This document shows, one piece after another, positions 42,705-51,564 of a stretch of 64,000 nucleotides of DNA (position 1 is the first letter of the stretch; every line of letters starts with the position of its first letter). The stretch is from Flammeovirga pacifica. GTDB lineage: Bacteria > Bacteroidota > Bacteroidia > Cytophagales > Flammeovirgaceae. The DNA lies in NCBI RefSeq assembly GCF_000807855.2, contig NZ_JRYR02000002.1:1517429-1581428 (forward strand), in the 5' to 3' direction. A program made the translations under genes and the position numbers. A model generated the notes under the pieces. The model did not search any database and was not told where the DNA came from. It saw only the letters and a list, made by a program, of their open reading frames with translations.

Positions 42705-43151
42705 ATGAATAATAATGAAAATACGGCTAACCAAGACTTATTAAAAACCAACTTTTGGTCTGTAAAAAGATTGGATCAAATGTATTATATCAAATGGGAA
42801 AACCTCTCAGAGCATGAAATGACCACAGAGCAATTTAAAGAACATATTGTCTCATTGTCTAAGCTTATTGAATCGGATGGGGTTGCAAATAATGTGAATG
42901 GATTTATGGTAGACACACGTCTATATCATTTCACTATGAACTTAGACATTCAAGTATGGCATGATGAAGTTATCATACCAATTTATATCAAAAGTGGAAT
43001 CGTAAAAATTGCTTTTATCTTGAGTGGTGATTTAATCAGAGACCTATCTATTGAACAAACATTTGACGAACAAAAAGCTCAATCAGGACCTCTTGATATA
43101 CAATATTTTGATAATGCTAGGGCTGCAAGAGAGTGGGTGGCCACATTATAA
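42705..43151 (+). CDS. Hypothetical protein, possibly STAS/SpoIIAA-like
   Basis: 148 residues from ATG 42705, which is preferred over an in-frame ATG 72 nt upstream because the added residues are low-complexity and unconserved-looking. A soluble alpha/beta protein with the pattern TRLYHFTMNLDIQVWHDEVI, IKIAFILSGDLIRDL and a C-terminal YFDNARAAREWVATL. The last element resembles the C-terminal helix of SpoIIAA-like (STAS/SEC14) and related small cytosolic proteins, where an Asp-rich turn precedes an E-W helix. Similarity is weak; function unknown. Confidence 0.5.
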   Translation: MNNNENTANQDLLKTNFWSVKRLDQMYYIKWENLSEHEMTTEQFKEHIVSLSKLIESDGVANNVNGFMVDTRLYHFTMNLDIQVWHDEVIIPIYIKSGIVKIAFILSGDLIRDLSIEQTFDEQKAQSGPLDIQYFDNARAAREWVATL

Positions 43152-43505
43152 AAGTTTGTTTTCACTAATTCCATTATTAGGCTACATTTTTAGTTTTGGA
43201 TAATTTTTTACCATAGTAAGAATAGTTTCATTTATTGACTTTCAGATGTATTTTTTTGTTTCATTCCGCTAACACAAATAGCCTCTTTTTGGGTTTAATT
43301 GATACATCTTAGGCACTTAAAACGACATTTAAAATAATTGTAAATGATACATTTGAATAGATTATTTAATTAACATCTGTTCTAAAAGACTACATTTTTT
43401 ACAAAACTTCTCTAAGCTTATATTTAGATGAGAGCATGTACTTGTTATTTTTAATAATACATGAATTATTACTGAACAGGTGTTATCATTTTTAATAACA
43501 CTAGT
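43152..43505. other. Leader region of the repeat-rich T9SS gene (354 nt)
   Basis: AT-rich. A TACATTTG at 43348-43355 matches TAnnTTTG and could be the -7 element, giving a leader of about 140 nt. Just before the ATG a 7-bp hairpin (GTGTTAT 43480-43486 with ATAACAC 43495-43501) could affect translation. No gene seen. Confidence 0.4.
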
Positions 43506-45551
43506 ATGAAAAAAATTCTAACAACTTTACTATTCTGTGTATTCGGTTTAGCTGTAACAGCTCAGAATACTGTCTATGAAAACACGTTCGATTCTTATGA
43601 TGTAGCTACAGATATTGTAACTCAAGGTGACTATTATTTAGATGCTTATCAATTAACAGACGAGCCAAGAACTTTGGTAATTGCTGAGGAAGATGGGAAC
43701 AAATTTATGTCTTATGACATTCCTGCAGCGGATCCTAATAAAGGTTATAATACCATGATTAAAGGGTCAAATGAGTTTGCTTTAAAAGCTGGTGTTACTT
43801 ACACTTTTACAGCTAAAACTAGAGGAGCATTCGTAAGAGGTTTACGCGTAATAAACCCGGCAACTAATGCTGCTGTTGCTGCAGAAGCTTTATATAATGC
43901 AACTAACGACGCTGAGAAAGCTGCTGAATGGTATGAGCATTCTTTAACCATCACTCCTAATGAGGATATGATGGGTTATGTTGGTATTCTTAGAAACTGG
44001 AATGGTAAACTTGACATTGATGATTTACTTATTGTTGATGATCAAGCAGAGGAAGAAACTCCAGATCCAATGTTACCTTATGTTCACTATGCAAATGATT
44101 TCTCTACTTATGCTCATCAAGAAGATGTAAATGAAGGTGATTTTAACTTTGAAGGTTTTCAACAACCTGAATTAGCAAGATCACTTACTGTTCAGCATGA
44201 TAATGATGAAGAATACTTACAATTATCTATTGAGAGTACCAATGCTGGCGCAAACACAATTGTAAGAATCTTAAAAGAGTTTCAATTCAAAGCTGGTGTA
44301 GATTACTCTGTAAGCATGGATACTAGAGGATCATTTAAACGTTCTATTCGTGTAATCAATAATGAATCTGGTACGGCAGATTTTGTATCAGAAGTATACA
44401 ATGCGACCAACGATGCTACCTTATCTTCTGAATGGTATAACTTACAAATTGAGTTTACACCAACAGAAGACTTTACTGCTACAATTGCTGTGCTTAGAGA
44501 ATGGAATAGTAATCTAGATTTTGATAACATAGAAGTAAGATCTTCTGAGGAACTTCCAACTGAAGAAGAAGAAGAAGAGACTCCTCCTACAGAAGAATCT
44601 GGCTATGATGTTTACTTTAACGATTTCACAGAATATACTGAGAATCAAGATGTAGACAATGTTGATTTTATGAAGAAAGTCTTCCAACAAGAAGATCTTG
44701 CAAGAACTCTAACAGTTCAAAAAGAAGGTGAAAACCAATTCTTGAAATTAACTATTGAAGCGACAAGCACCTCTGCAAATACTCTTGTAAGTGTAAATCA
44801 AGAATTCTCTTTAAAGGCAGGTGTTGAATATATATTAAGAGGAAAAACAAGAGGTAAATTCTCTCGCTCTGTCCGTATTGTAAATGTTGAAGATGAAGAG
44901 CCATTATTTTCTTCTGAAGATTACAATGCTAGGAATGATGATGCTTTAGGTGCTGAATGGTATCAACATGAAGTAGTTTTTACTCCAGAAGCAGATGCTA
45001 CTGTTTATATTTCTGTTCTTAGAACTTGGAACGGTGATCTTGACATTGATGACTTACAGTTAAGATCAACAGTGGATCAAGAAGAAGAAACTCCAGGTGA
45101 AGGAGAAGGTGAAGAAGAAGAAACTCCGGGTGAAGGAGAAGGCGAAGAGGAAGAAACTCCGGGTGAAGGAGAAGGTGAAGAAGAAGAAACTCCGGGCGAA
45201 GGAGAAGGTGAAGAAGAAGAAACTCCAGGTGAAGGAGAAGGCGAAGAAGAAGAAACTCCGGGTGAAGGAGATATTACTAGTATCGAAGATGTTGATGGAG
45301 TTCAACTTCAAGTATACCCTTCTCCTACAAACTCTGCGTTGAACATCAAATATTCTGATGCTGACAGCCAACCTTTTGTTATTTCAATTTTAAATACTCA
45401 AGGACAAGTTGTTCAAACAGTAAATAAAACTTCATTCTCTTCTGATGTAACAAAAATCACTTTAGATAATAAACTTCAAAATGGAGTTTATTTCATAAAA
45501 ATATCTACTTCAACATCTGAAGTATCGAAGAGATTTATTCTATTAAGATAG
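43506..45551 (+). CDS. Secreted three-module protein with T9SS type A sorting domain
   Basis: 681-residue exported protein. Signal peptide MKKILTTLLFCVFGLAVTAQ. Three similar modules of about 155-165 residues follow (about 22-177, 192-350, 366-520); each has YxNDFxxY-like starts, FxLKAGVxYxFxxxTRGxFxRxxRVxN and a WNxxLDxDDL end, resembling CBM4/9- or CenC-like beta-sandwiches. A Glu/Gly/Pro-rich linker built from 11-residue repeats follows (about 525-590), then a type A T9SS sorting domain (VYPSPTNSALNIKYSD... to RFILLR). Likely a surface-bound adhesin or glycan-binding protein; no catalytic domain seen. Confidence 0.8.
   Translation: MKKILTTLLFCVFGLAVTAQNTVYENTFDSYDVATDIVTQGDYYLDAYQLTDEPRTLVIAEEDGNKFMSYDIPAADPNKGYNTMIKGSNEFALKAGVTYTFTAKTRGAFVRGLRVINPATNAAVAAEALYNATNDAEKAAEWYEHSLTITPNEDMMGYVGILRNWNGKLDIDDLLIVDDQAEEETPDPMLPYVHYANDFSTYAHQEDVNEGDFNFEGFQQPELARSLTVQHDNDEEYLQLSIESTNAGANTIVRILKEFQFKAGVDYSVSMDTRGSFKRSIRVINNESGTADFVSEVYNATNDATLSSEWYNLQIEFTPTEDFTATIAVLREWNSNLDFDNIEVRSSEELPTEEEEEETPPTEESGYDVYFNDFTEYTENQDVDNVDFMKKVFQQEDLARTLTVQKEGENQFLKLTIEATSTSANTLVSVNQEFSLKAGVEYILRGKTRGKFSRSVRIVNVEDEEPLFSSEDYNARNDDALGAEWYQHEVVFTPEADATVYISVLRTWNGDLDIDDLQLRSTVDQEEETPGEGEGEEEETPGEGEGEEEETPGEGEGEEEETPGEGEGEEEETPGEGEGEEEETPGEGDITSIEDVDGVQLQVYPSPTNSALNIKYSDADSQPFVISILNTQGQVVQTVNKTSFSSDVTKITLDNKLQNGVYFIKISTSTSEVSKRFILLR
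45080..45271 (+). repeat. 33-bp tandem repeat encoding the EEEETPGEGEG linker
   Basis: Nearly six in-frame copies of a 33-bp unit (11 residues, EEEETPGEGEG) with synonymous variation such as GGT/GGC and CCA/CCG between copies. It lies between the third module and the sorting domain of the T9SS protein and likely varies in copy number by slippage. Confidence 0.9.
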
Positions 45552-45581
45552 ACCGACATTTATTGAAATAGGGACTGACTA

Positions 45582-45622
45582 AAAAAGGCTCGTTTAGATG
45601 AAAATTCTAAGCGAGCCTTTTT
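45582..45622. terminator. Terminator after the T9SS gene
   Basis: 17-bp stem with one G-T pair (AAAAAGGCTCGTTTAGA at 45582-45598 with 45606-45622) and T-rich tail, between convergent genes. Confidence 0.85.
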
Positions 45623-45674
45623 ATATATTCTAAAATTCAATATAACATTTTATTAAGTCAAATTGGAATAATCT

Positions 45675-46073
45675 CTACAGTGCTGTATCATACACCCAAT
45701 GTCCGTTTTCTTTTATAAAAGTAGACTTTTCATGAATTACTTGTAAGCCTCCAGAATCCTTAAAATAGGCTTTAAATTCTACAACACCTGTATCATCACT
45801 TTCACCTCCTTTAATGCACTGAACCACCTCTAGATGATCCCATTTTACAGATTTAGCCCATTTAACCAAATCTCTTCTTTCTCTCCTACTCTGTGGTCTT
45901 GTTTTACTATGATGGCTTAAATTTAAATATTCTCCATTCGCCATTGTAAAAGCGGTATACCTAGAGCGCATTAACTGCTCTGCCGTAATTACATTTTCAA
46001 TATTATGATGTGCAATTCCACAGCAACCATCATACGCTCTTCCTGATCCACAAGGACAATTTTCAATTTTCAT
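45675..46073 (-). CDS. ychJ: YchJ-family SEC-C motif protein
   Basis: 132-residue soluble protein of the YchJ (UPF0225) family. The N-terminal zinc-binding SEC-C motif ENCPCGSGRAYDGCCG is followed by AEQLMRSRYTAFTMANGEYL and a beta-rich C-terminal domain with VVEFKAYFKD and KSTFIKENGHWVY. Family function is not established. The start at 46073 is 1 nt before the upstream stop, so it forms an operon with the efflux pump. Confidence 0.88.
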   Translation of the reverse strand: MKIENCPCGSGRAYDGCCGIAHHNIENVITAEQLMRSRYTAFTMANGEYLNLSHHSKTRPQSRRERRDLVKWAKSVKWDHLEVVQCIKGGESDDTGVVEFKAYFKDSGGLQVIHEKSTFIKENGHWVYDTAL

Positions 46074-46074
46074 T

Positions 46075-47265
46075 CTAAATGGATTTTCTTTCTAAATCAA
46101 ATTTCTTCAATAGTACATATAAAAGAATGCCAATTAAAGAACAACAGAACATCACAATAAAAGGAGGAAACAAAGTGCCATTATTTAATTTACTTGCCAT
46201 CCCTCCTGCTAATGCTCCAAAGGCTATCCCAACTACACGCATTTGTGAATTTGCAATACCTGCAAACTGTTTCTCGTATTTTTCTAAAGCGATAGAAGTA
46301 GCGTTTCCAGACAATAATCCTAGTGAGCTTAGATGCAATGTCAATAACGGCAAGACGATAAAAATATTAGGACTCGCTATAGTAATACTTATCAAGATGA
46401 GGATTAAAGTAGATAAGTGTAGACTTAAACCCACATGCAGTAATTTTCTTGAAGAATGTCTTTTTACTAGTATAGAATTTATCTTATTCATTACAATCAA
46501 ACCTCCCCCATTTAAACCAAATATAATAGCAAAATTAGATTCCGTTAATTTGAAAAATTCTTGATATATAAAAGGTGCTGTGGTAAGATAAGTATATAAA
46601 GCTCCAGAAGGTATAGCCATAACACACATATACGCCAAAGCAGGTCGGTTAAAGTACACCTTTTTTAATCCTTGAAAGTAAGTCAATTTCTCTTTATGCT
46701 CTGGTACGACATTCTTCACTTTTTTAAAGAAGGGAATAAGAACTATTAGAGCATATAAAGCAATAAATACAAAGATGGAATGCCAACTAAAATATTTTAA
46801 TAAAGTAGCTCCAATTGAAGGAGCAATTAATGGTGCTCCCATCGCTATCATTGTAATTAGTGACATGACACTTGCAGCCTCTTTTCCTGTAAAATTATCT
46901 CTTACGATGGCCGCTATTGTTACACCTACAAAACCACCTCCAATGGCCTGTAACGAACGCATAGCATAAAATTGATATAAACTATTAGAGAAGACAAGCA
47001 TCAAAGAGGCGATCATACTTATCATTAACCCTAAGACGACAATAAATTTCCTTCCCTTTATATCAGAATAATATCCTCCTAGTAATTGACCAACACCAAA
47101 AAACAAGAAGAATAAACTCATACTAATTTCCACATCGCCAAATGCAACGTTAAAATCATCTGCAATACGACCTAATGCCGGGAGACAGGTATCGATATTA
47201 AAAGGACCTATCATTGCGAGAGATCCCAGCATAAATACGAAAAAGTTTTGTTTTTGTTTATCCAT
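46075..47265 (-). CDS. Bcr/CflA-family MFS drug efflux transporter
   Basis: 396 residues from 47265 (a second ATG 6 nt upstream is also possible). Twelve hydrophobic segments typical of MFS. The N-terminal FNIDTCLPALGRIADDFNV and GQLLGGYYSDIKGRKFIVV, then RSLQAIGGGFVGVTIAAIVRD, identify the Bcr/CflA group of proton-coupled exporters of antibiotics and sulfonamide-like compounds. Substrate not readable. Upstream gene of the pair with ychJ. Confidence 0.9.
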   Translation of the reverse strand: MDKQKQNFFVFMLGSLAMIGPFNIDTCLPALGRIADDFNVAFGDVEISMSLFFLFFGVGQLLGGYYSDIKGRKFIVVLGLMISMIASLMLVFSNSLYQFYAMRSLQAIGGGFVGVTIAAIVRDNFTGKEAASVMSLITMIAMGAPLIAPSIGATLLKYFSWHSIFVFIALYALIVLIPFFKKVKNVVPEHKEKLTYFQGLKKVYFNRPALAYMCVMAIPSGALYTYLTTAPFIYQEFFKLTESNFAIIFGLNGGGLIVMNKINSILVKRHSSRKLLHVGLSLHLSTLILILISITIASPNIFIVLPLLTLHLSSLGLLSGNATSIALEKYEKQFAGIANSQMRVVGIAFGALAGGMASKLNNGTLFPPFIVMFCCSLIGILLYVLLKKFDLERKSI

Positions 47266-47335
47266 ATACATTGAAGGTACTAAGCTTATGGTAAGGTTTC
47301 ATCTTTTTAATGTGAATTTTTATAAACATAAAAAA

Positions 47336-47359
47336 AGGACAGAAATTTCTTTCTGTCCT
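47336..47359 (-). terminator. Terminator after small coiled-coil gene
   Basis: Perfect 10-bp stem (AGGACAGAAA at 47336-47345, complement 47350-47359), 4-nt loop, followed on the minus strand by TTTTTTTATG. Confidence 0.8.
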
Positions 47360-47380
47360 AAATTTTTTACGAGTCACAAA

Positions 47381-47563
47381 TTAGCTGTTAGCGTTTTGAA
47401 ACTTCAGTTCGTTTAGTTGGCATTTGCATCGTCTAATCTTCACCTGCAAATGTTGCGTGTCTAGTGATGAGGATCCATGACTTTTCATTTCATTAATTCT
47501 TTCTTGCATTGTCGACACTTCATTTTCTAAAGTGCGAATAGCTGACATTAGTGTCTTTTCCAT
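47381..47563 (-). CDS. Small coiled-coil protein (60 aa)
   Basis: 60 residues from ATG 47563; an upstream in-frame start would add 12 unconvincing residues. Highly charged and helical with heptad-like spacing (MSAIRTLENEVSTMQERINEM, then HLQVKIRRCKCQLNELKFQ). No membrane segment or known domain. Its own strong terminator supports expression. It lies between the GNAT gene and the efflux pump, all on the same strand. Function unknown. Confidence 0.55.
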   Translation of the reverse strand: MEKTLMSAIRTLENEVSTMQERINEMKSHGSSSLDTQHLQVKIRRCKCQLNELKFQNANS

Positions 47564-47690
47564 TTTACTTGACCGTTTTACTGTAACCGATAAACACACT
47601 ACTATTTACGTTAGTTATCTAAAATAACTTTAACTTATTAAGAATTATTAAATCAAAAATTAGAAACTTTATTTAAGCGTAATATTAATG

Positions 47691-48173
47691 TTACTTACTA
47701 AGCAAATTTTTCCTTAAAAGTAACATATCATTCAACACAAGGCCGTTTTCTATAATTTCTTGTTGGTAATTTTTCGTAAAGAAATCGGTTAAAACTTTAT
47801 AGAATCTAAAGCCCATTTTTTGATATAAATACAATTGTCTAAAGGCTGCATTACTTGTTCCAATCAGTAAAAACTTAAACCCTCTTTTTGTTGCATTGGA
47901 TATAGCGTGTGTCAATAATTTCTGGCCGATCCCTTCACCTTGACAATCTTCTGATACAGCAATGTTCTTAATTTCTAATGATTCTCCATCCATTAACTGA
48001 CAAGCATAAATCCCTACGGTCTCCCCGTCTCTTTCATAAATATATATTTCTGATTGATGTATATATTTATCTATGGCTTCAATAGTTTCATCGGCTAATA
48101 ATAATAAGTGATATGGAAGTTCTTGTCCTTCTTTAAACAATTTTATTTTATCTTTCTTCTGGATTACATTCAT
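47691..48173 (-). CDS. GNAT-family N-acetyltransferase
   Basis: 160 residues; GNAT fold with the acetyl-CoA pocket EDCQGEGIGQKLLTHAI (motif A, Q-x-x-G-x-G) and the preceding strand SLEIKNIAVS; the C-terminal YLYQKMGFRFYKV is the usual motif B end. Substrate unknown. Single gene. Confidence 0.88.
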   Translation of the reverse strand: MNVIQKKDKIKLFKEGQELPYHLLLLADETIEAIDKYIHQSEIYIYERDGETVGIYACQLMDGESLEIKNIAVSEDCQGEGIGQKLLTHAISNATKRGFKFLLIGTSNAAFRQLYLYQKMGFRFYKVLTDFFTKNYQQEIIENGLVLNDMLLLRKNLLSK

Positions 48174-48336
48174 TTCTGTTGGTGTATTAGTTGTTCTTAG
48201 ATTTCAAATTTCAGCAACCAAATATACAATAATGTCCTGTTCATATTAAATGATATTTTTCACTTTATACAAACATTTCAAATAAATTTTCATCTGAGTT
48301 TGGATAGCATTTTTATTTAAACTGCCATCTATTTTA

Positions 48337-49497
48337 TTATTCTTTCATATAGTCAAACACTCCACTGGCATTATTTTCATAATCAAAATAAGTGCAATTT
48401 TCCCAAGAGGAACCTGTACCCCATAAAGTTTTTATTGGATAAGCAATCCAAGCACTCTCCCAATACACTACTCCTAATGCGCCTGCACTTTTCATTTTAG
48501 TAGATAAGTCTTTCATGAAATTTAGTTGTCCGCTTGGAGTATAAGCATATCCTTCCAAAGGCACTTGATCTCCAAATAAATTGGGCATATTGTCATTCCC
48601 TTCTGTAGTCCATGGGTAAGCCGTTTCTAAAATAATAATATCTTTTCCGAATTTGTTTTTTACATTTTTAATATGATTCTCTAGTTGATCAAATGAAACC
48701 TCTCTATGCCATAAAGGATAATAAGAAACACCTATTGCATCGAAGTCTACCACCGATTTTGTTAACTCACCAAACCACCAATCCAAAAATTGAGGATCAG
48801 CAACATGTAAAATAATTTTTATCTCAGTATTCAATTCACTTTCAACCATTCTTACTGCACGAGCACCAGCATTTAATACCGCTCTTAAATTATCCCACTC
48901 CTTAGATTCACACACATTACAATCAGGGAAAGCATCGTTCTTCTCAGAATAAAACATTCCGCAATTGGTTTCATTCCCTAATTGAACATACTCTGGTAAA
49001 GCATTATTTTGATTTAATTTTCTCAAAGTAGTTAGTGTATAATTGTAGACACTATCTTCTAGAGTTTCTATGGAAGTGATATTTTCCCAAGCCTCAGGAG
49101 CATATTGTTTATCGGGGTCAGCCCAAGTATCCGAATAATGAAAGTCCAATAAGGTTTTCATCCCATTTCTTTTCGATGCTAAAATTGCACTTTGTGTATC
49201 CTCAAAATCATTGTACAATTGTCCGTTATCATCTCCGTATAATTCTTTTGTCCATTGTGGATTATGCCAAAGTCTAAACCTAGCTAAACCTGTTCCTTTA
49301 GATCCGAAAATCTCAAAGGCATCTTTCACTTGATTATTGTCTTTATATTCTCCTCCTCTAATTTGAATTTGATTGACATAAGATAAATCAACACCATGTA
49401 TAAAATTGTTTACTGGTACTGATTCGGAAGAATTATTCTTATTGGAACACGATACTATTACTGTGAATAGTACCACTAACATTAATCTATATTTCAT
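48337..49497 (-). CDS. GH53 endo-beta-1,4-galactanase, lipoprotein
   Basis: Family GH53 endo-acting beta-1,4-galactanase, cutting arabinogalactan-I or pectic galactan. 386 residues; lipobox VIVSC near residue 17. GVDLSYVNQIQIRGGEY opens the barrel; acid/base E176 in QLGNETNCG and nucleophile E291 in IILETAYPW. Closing features AGALGVVYWESAWI and WENCTYFDYENN are typical. It is not next to SusC/D genes in this window, so it lies outside the main PUL. Divergent from the PLP decarboxylase gene. Confidence 0.93.
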   Translation of the reverse strand: MKYRLMLVVLFTVIVSCSNKNNSSESVPVNNFIHGVDLSYVNQIQIRGGEYKDNNQVKDAFEIFGSKGTGLARFRLWHNPQWTKELYGDDNGQLYNDFEDTQSAILASKRNGMKTLLDFHYSDTWADPDKQYAPEAWENITSIETLEDSVYNYTLTTLRKLNQNNALPEYVQLGNETNCGMFYSEKNDAFPDCNVCESKEWDNLRAVLNAGARAVRMVESELNTEIKIILHVADPQFLDWWFGELTKSVVDFDAIGVSYYPLWHREVSFDQLENHIKNVKNKFGKDIIILETAYPWTTEGNDNMPNLFGDQVPLEGYAYTPSGQLNFMKDLSTKMKSAGALGVVYWESAWIAYPIKTLWGTGSSWENCTYFDYENNASGVFDYMKE

Positions 49498-49856
49498 TCT
49501 TCTTTATTTAATATTTCACTTTTAGTTGTTGGATGGTATTGAATAATGGACTATTTCTATGATATCAAAAATAGAAAACCTTAAGTAAAATAGTCTATTA
49601 TTTTATCTGTTGGCAACAAGGTAATCATTGATATTGATAGAAAAAATTATATACCTATCAGCATCTTTTTTTTCAGAAAGGTAAATGGCAAATCGATTTT
49701 GGCAAATTTGCCAAAATGGGAAAACATGTCAATATGTTGGTGATTGTACTTTTATGAAAGATCACCTACAATCAAGAAATAAATCACATCTCATTCATCA
49801 ATAAACAAATGTACTTAATTATATTTGCACCACACATATAAACACATTTCACTCTA
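49498..49856. other. Divergent intergenic region with parS-like palindrome (359 nt)
   Basis: Between GH53 and the PLP decarboxylase. Contains the 20-bp palindrome at 49697-49716 and a TATATTTG at 49820-49827, a candidate -7 element for the decarboxylase gene starting at 49857. Otherwise AT-rich with no gene. Confidence 0.5.
49697..49716. promoter_or_regulatory. Perfect 20-bp palindrome, candidate parS (distal copy)
   Basis: TTTTGGCAAATTTGCCAAAA is identical to the core of the palindrome at 63384-63403 and one base off the copy at 62869-62888 beside parB. It lies about 141-160 nt upstream of the decarboxylase start, so an operator role is the alternative reading. Confidence 0.6.
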
Positions 49857-51077
49857 ATGCATATTTGGAAAAAGAAAACCAGAGAAGAAATTAAAAGCAG
49901 AATCTTTAATGCTTTAAACGAAAACACTGACTATTTTGGCGACAGAAGTTTAGGTGTCCCAGGGTCACACTTAGATAGCAAGGTATTTCCTGAAGATGCC
50001 CCTTTCTTAACAGATGCACCTTTTATGGCCACCTTACTACATAATCCAAACCATATTGGTTGCCATACTCAAGGAGTCTCAGAAAGCTTTTTTAAGGGTA
50101 CTCAAGACATCGAAAGAGAATTGCTAGAAGTTTGTGCAGTTGATATTTTAAATGCTGATGAGAAAGCCATAGACGGTTATGTAGCCTCGGGAGGAACAGA
50201 AGCAAATATGCAGGCCATATGGATTTATCGTAATTATTATCAAGATAAATATAAAGCCCAAAATGATGAGATCGCCATTATTTCATCAGAGGATTCGCAT
50301 TACTCAATGGCAAAGGCAAGTAATATTTTATCCCTTGCTTACTATAGAGTAAAAGTTGATTTTAACAGTAGGCTGATCAATGCTGATAACATCCAAGAAG
50401 TAATTGACCAAGCTAAAAAGGATGGGAAGAAATATTTTATCATCATTGCAAATATGATGACTACCATGTTTGGCTCAGTAGATCCTATTGATTTATATGC
50501 TGATGTAATGGAAGAAAATAAGCTACCCTATAAGCTACATGTAGACGGTGCATATGGCGGTTTCTTTTTCCCTTTTGCGCATAAAAATCACGCTCTTGAT
50601 TTTAGAAACCCTAAAGTGACATCAGTTACTTTAGATGCACATAAAATGCTTCAAGCACCTTATGGCACTGGTTTATTTCTAGTCAGAAAAGAATGGATGC
50701 AATACGCCAACACCAAAGCAGATTATGTAGAAGGAGATGATTTTACTATGATTGGTAGTAGGTCTGGCGCTAATGCTATTGCTATCTGGATGATACTTAT
50801 GACCTACGGACCTTATGGTATGAGAGAGAAAATTTTCATTTTAAGTAAAAGAGCCGATTGGTTTACACACAAATTAGACGAGCTTAAAATAGAATACTAC
50901 AGAAGTGAATCCTCTAATATTATCACAATGAAAGCGGAGGGCATTACTGCTCAAACTGCTAAGAAATATGGGTTAGTTCCAGATGTACATCACCAACCTA
51001 AATGGTATAAAGTTGTAATCATGGAACATGTAACGATAGAAAAATTAGAGCCACTCATCGAAGATTTAAAAAACTAA
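49857..51077 (+). CDS. PLP-dependent group II decarboxylase
   Basis: 406-residue pyridoxal-phosphate enzyme of the glutamate/tyrosine/aspartate decarboxylase-like group. Motifs: YVASGGTEANMQAIW (phosphate binding), SSEDSHYSMAKAS with the PLP-stacking His, KLHVDGAYGGFFFPF with the Asp that contacts the pyridine N, and the PLP lysine K263 in LDAHKMLQAPYG. Shorter than GadB (about 466), like archaeal-type and diaminobutyrate-type members; substrate not readable. The following gene at 51565 is NRPS-like, 487 nt away. Confidence 0.85.
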   Translation: MHIWKKKTREEIKSRIFNALNENTDYFGDRSLGVPGSHLDSKVFPEDAPFLTDAPFMATLLHNPNHIGCHTQGVSESFFKGTQDIERELLEVCAVDILNADEKAIDGYVASGGTEANMQAIWIYRNYYQDKYKAQNDEIAIISSEDSHYSMAKASNILSLAYYRVKVDFNSRLINADNIQEVIDQAKKDGKKYFIIIANMMTTMFGSVDPIDLYADVMEENKLPYKLHVDGAYGGFFFPFAHKNHALDFRNPKVTSVTLDAHKMLQAPYGTGLFLVRKEWMQYANTKADYVEGDDFTMIGSRSGANAIAIWMILMTYGPYGMREKIFILSKRADWFTHKLDELKIEYYRSESSNIITMKAEGITAQTAKKYGLVPDVHHQPKWYKVVIMEHVTIEKLEPLIEDLKN

Positions 51078-51564
51078 AAGGTAAATTTTTGTGATTGGTT
51101 TATCAAAGAAAAAGCTCAAGTAAATATTACTTGAGCTTTAAATAATTTTTAGAATGATCGCATACTACTTTAACCATTCTAATCGCATATTAAACTTGTT
51201 ATAGTTTCTGTTTTAGTAAAACAGATGTACTATAATTAACTGTATTTTTATTAACTACTATATTCGTTAATGTGAAACAAAATTAGATTATTAGAATAAA
51301 CTCAATATCTAGCCAAGGTTACATTTATATTACTTTAGTCGTGCTCATATTACCTTAAGATGAATAACTGCATTTCCCCCCTCTTTATTTGATAAAAACT
51401 ATATTACTATTTGATAGATTAGTTGTAAAGTCTAAAGATTACCACAGGTTAGATTTAAACATTCTAGTCAACCCAAATATTTGATAGTAAATTCAGAACC
51501 AATATCATTAACTATGTTATCTCCTTTTTCTCATTATTACTTATAATACCATTAACTATTTATT
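51078..51564. other. Intergenic region (487 nt) with terminator
   Basis: Contains the terminator at 51111-51139 and then about 420 nt of AT-rich sequence, presumably the promoter region for the NRPS-like gene. No gene seen. Confidence 0.5.
51111..51139 (+). terminator. Terminator after the decarboxylase gene
   Basis: Stem AAAGCTCAAGTA (51111-51122) with complement 51128-51139 and a short loop, T-rich tail AATAATTTTT; 33 nt after the stop. Confidence 0.8.

Noticed and set aside
45080-45271. CRISPR or non-coding minisatellite
   Set aside because: The 33-bp repeats are in frame, contiguous without spacers and encode a Glu/Gly/Pro linker of a secreted protein.
45066-45371. 101-residue Phe/Ser-rich open frame on the minus strand
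   Set aside because: It is the complement of the Glu/Gly repeat region, so low-complexity by construction.
46079-46564. 161-residue open frame opposite the Bcr/CflA transporter
   Set aside because: Antisense shadow; the minus-strand frame has full MFS features.
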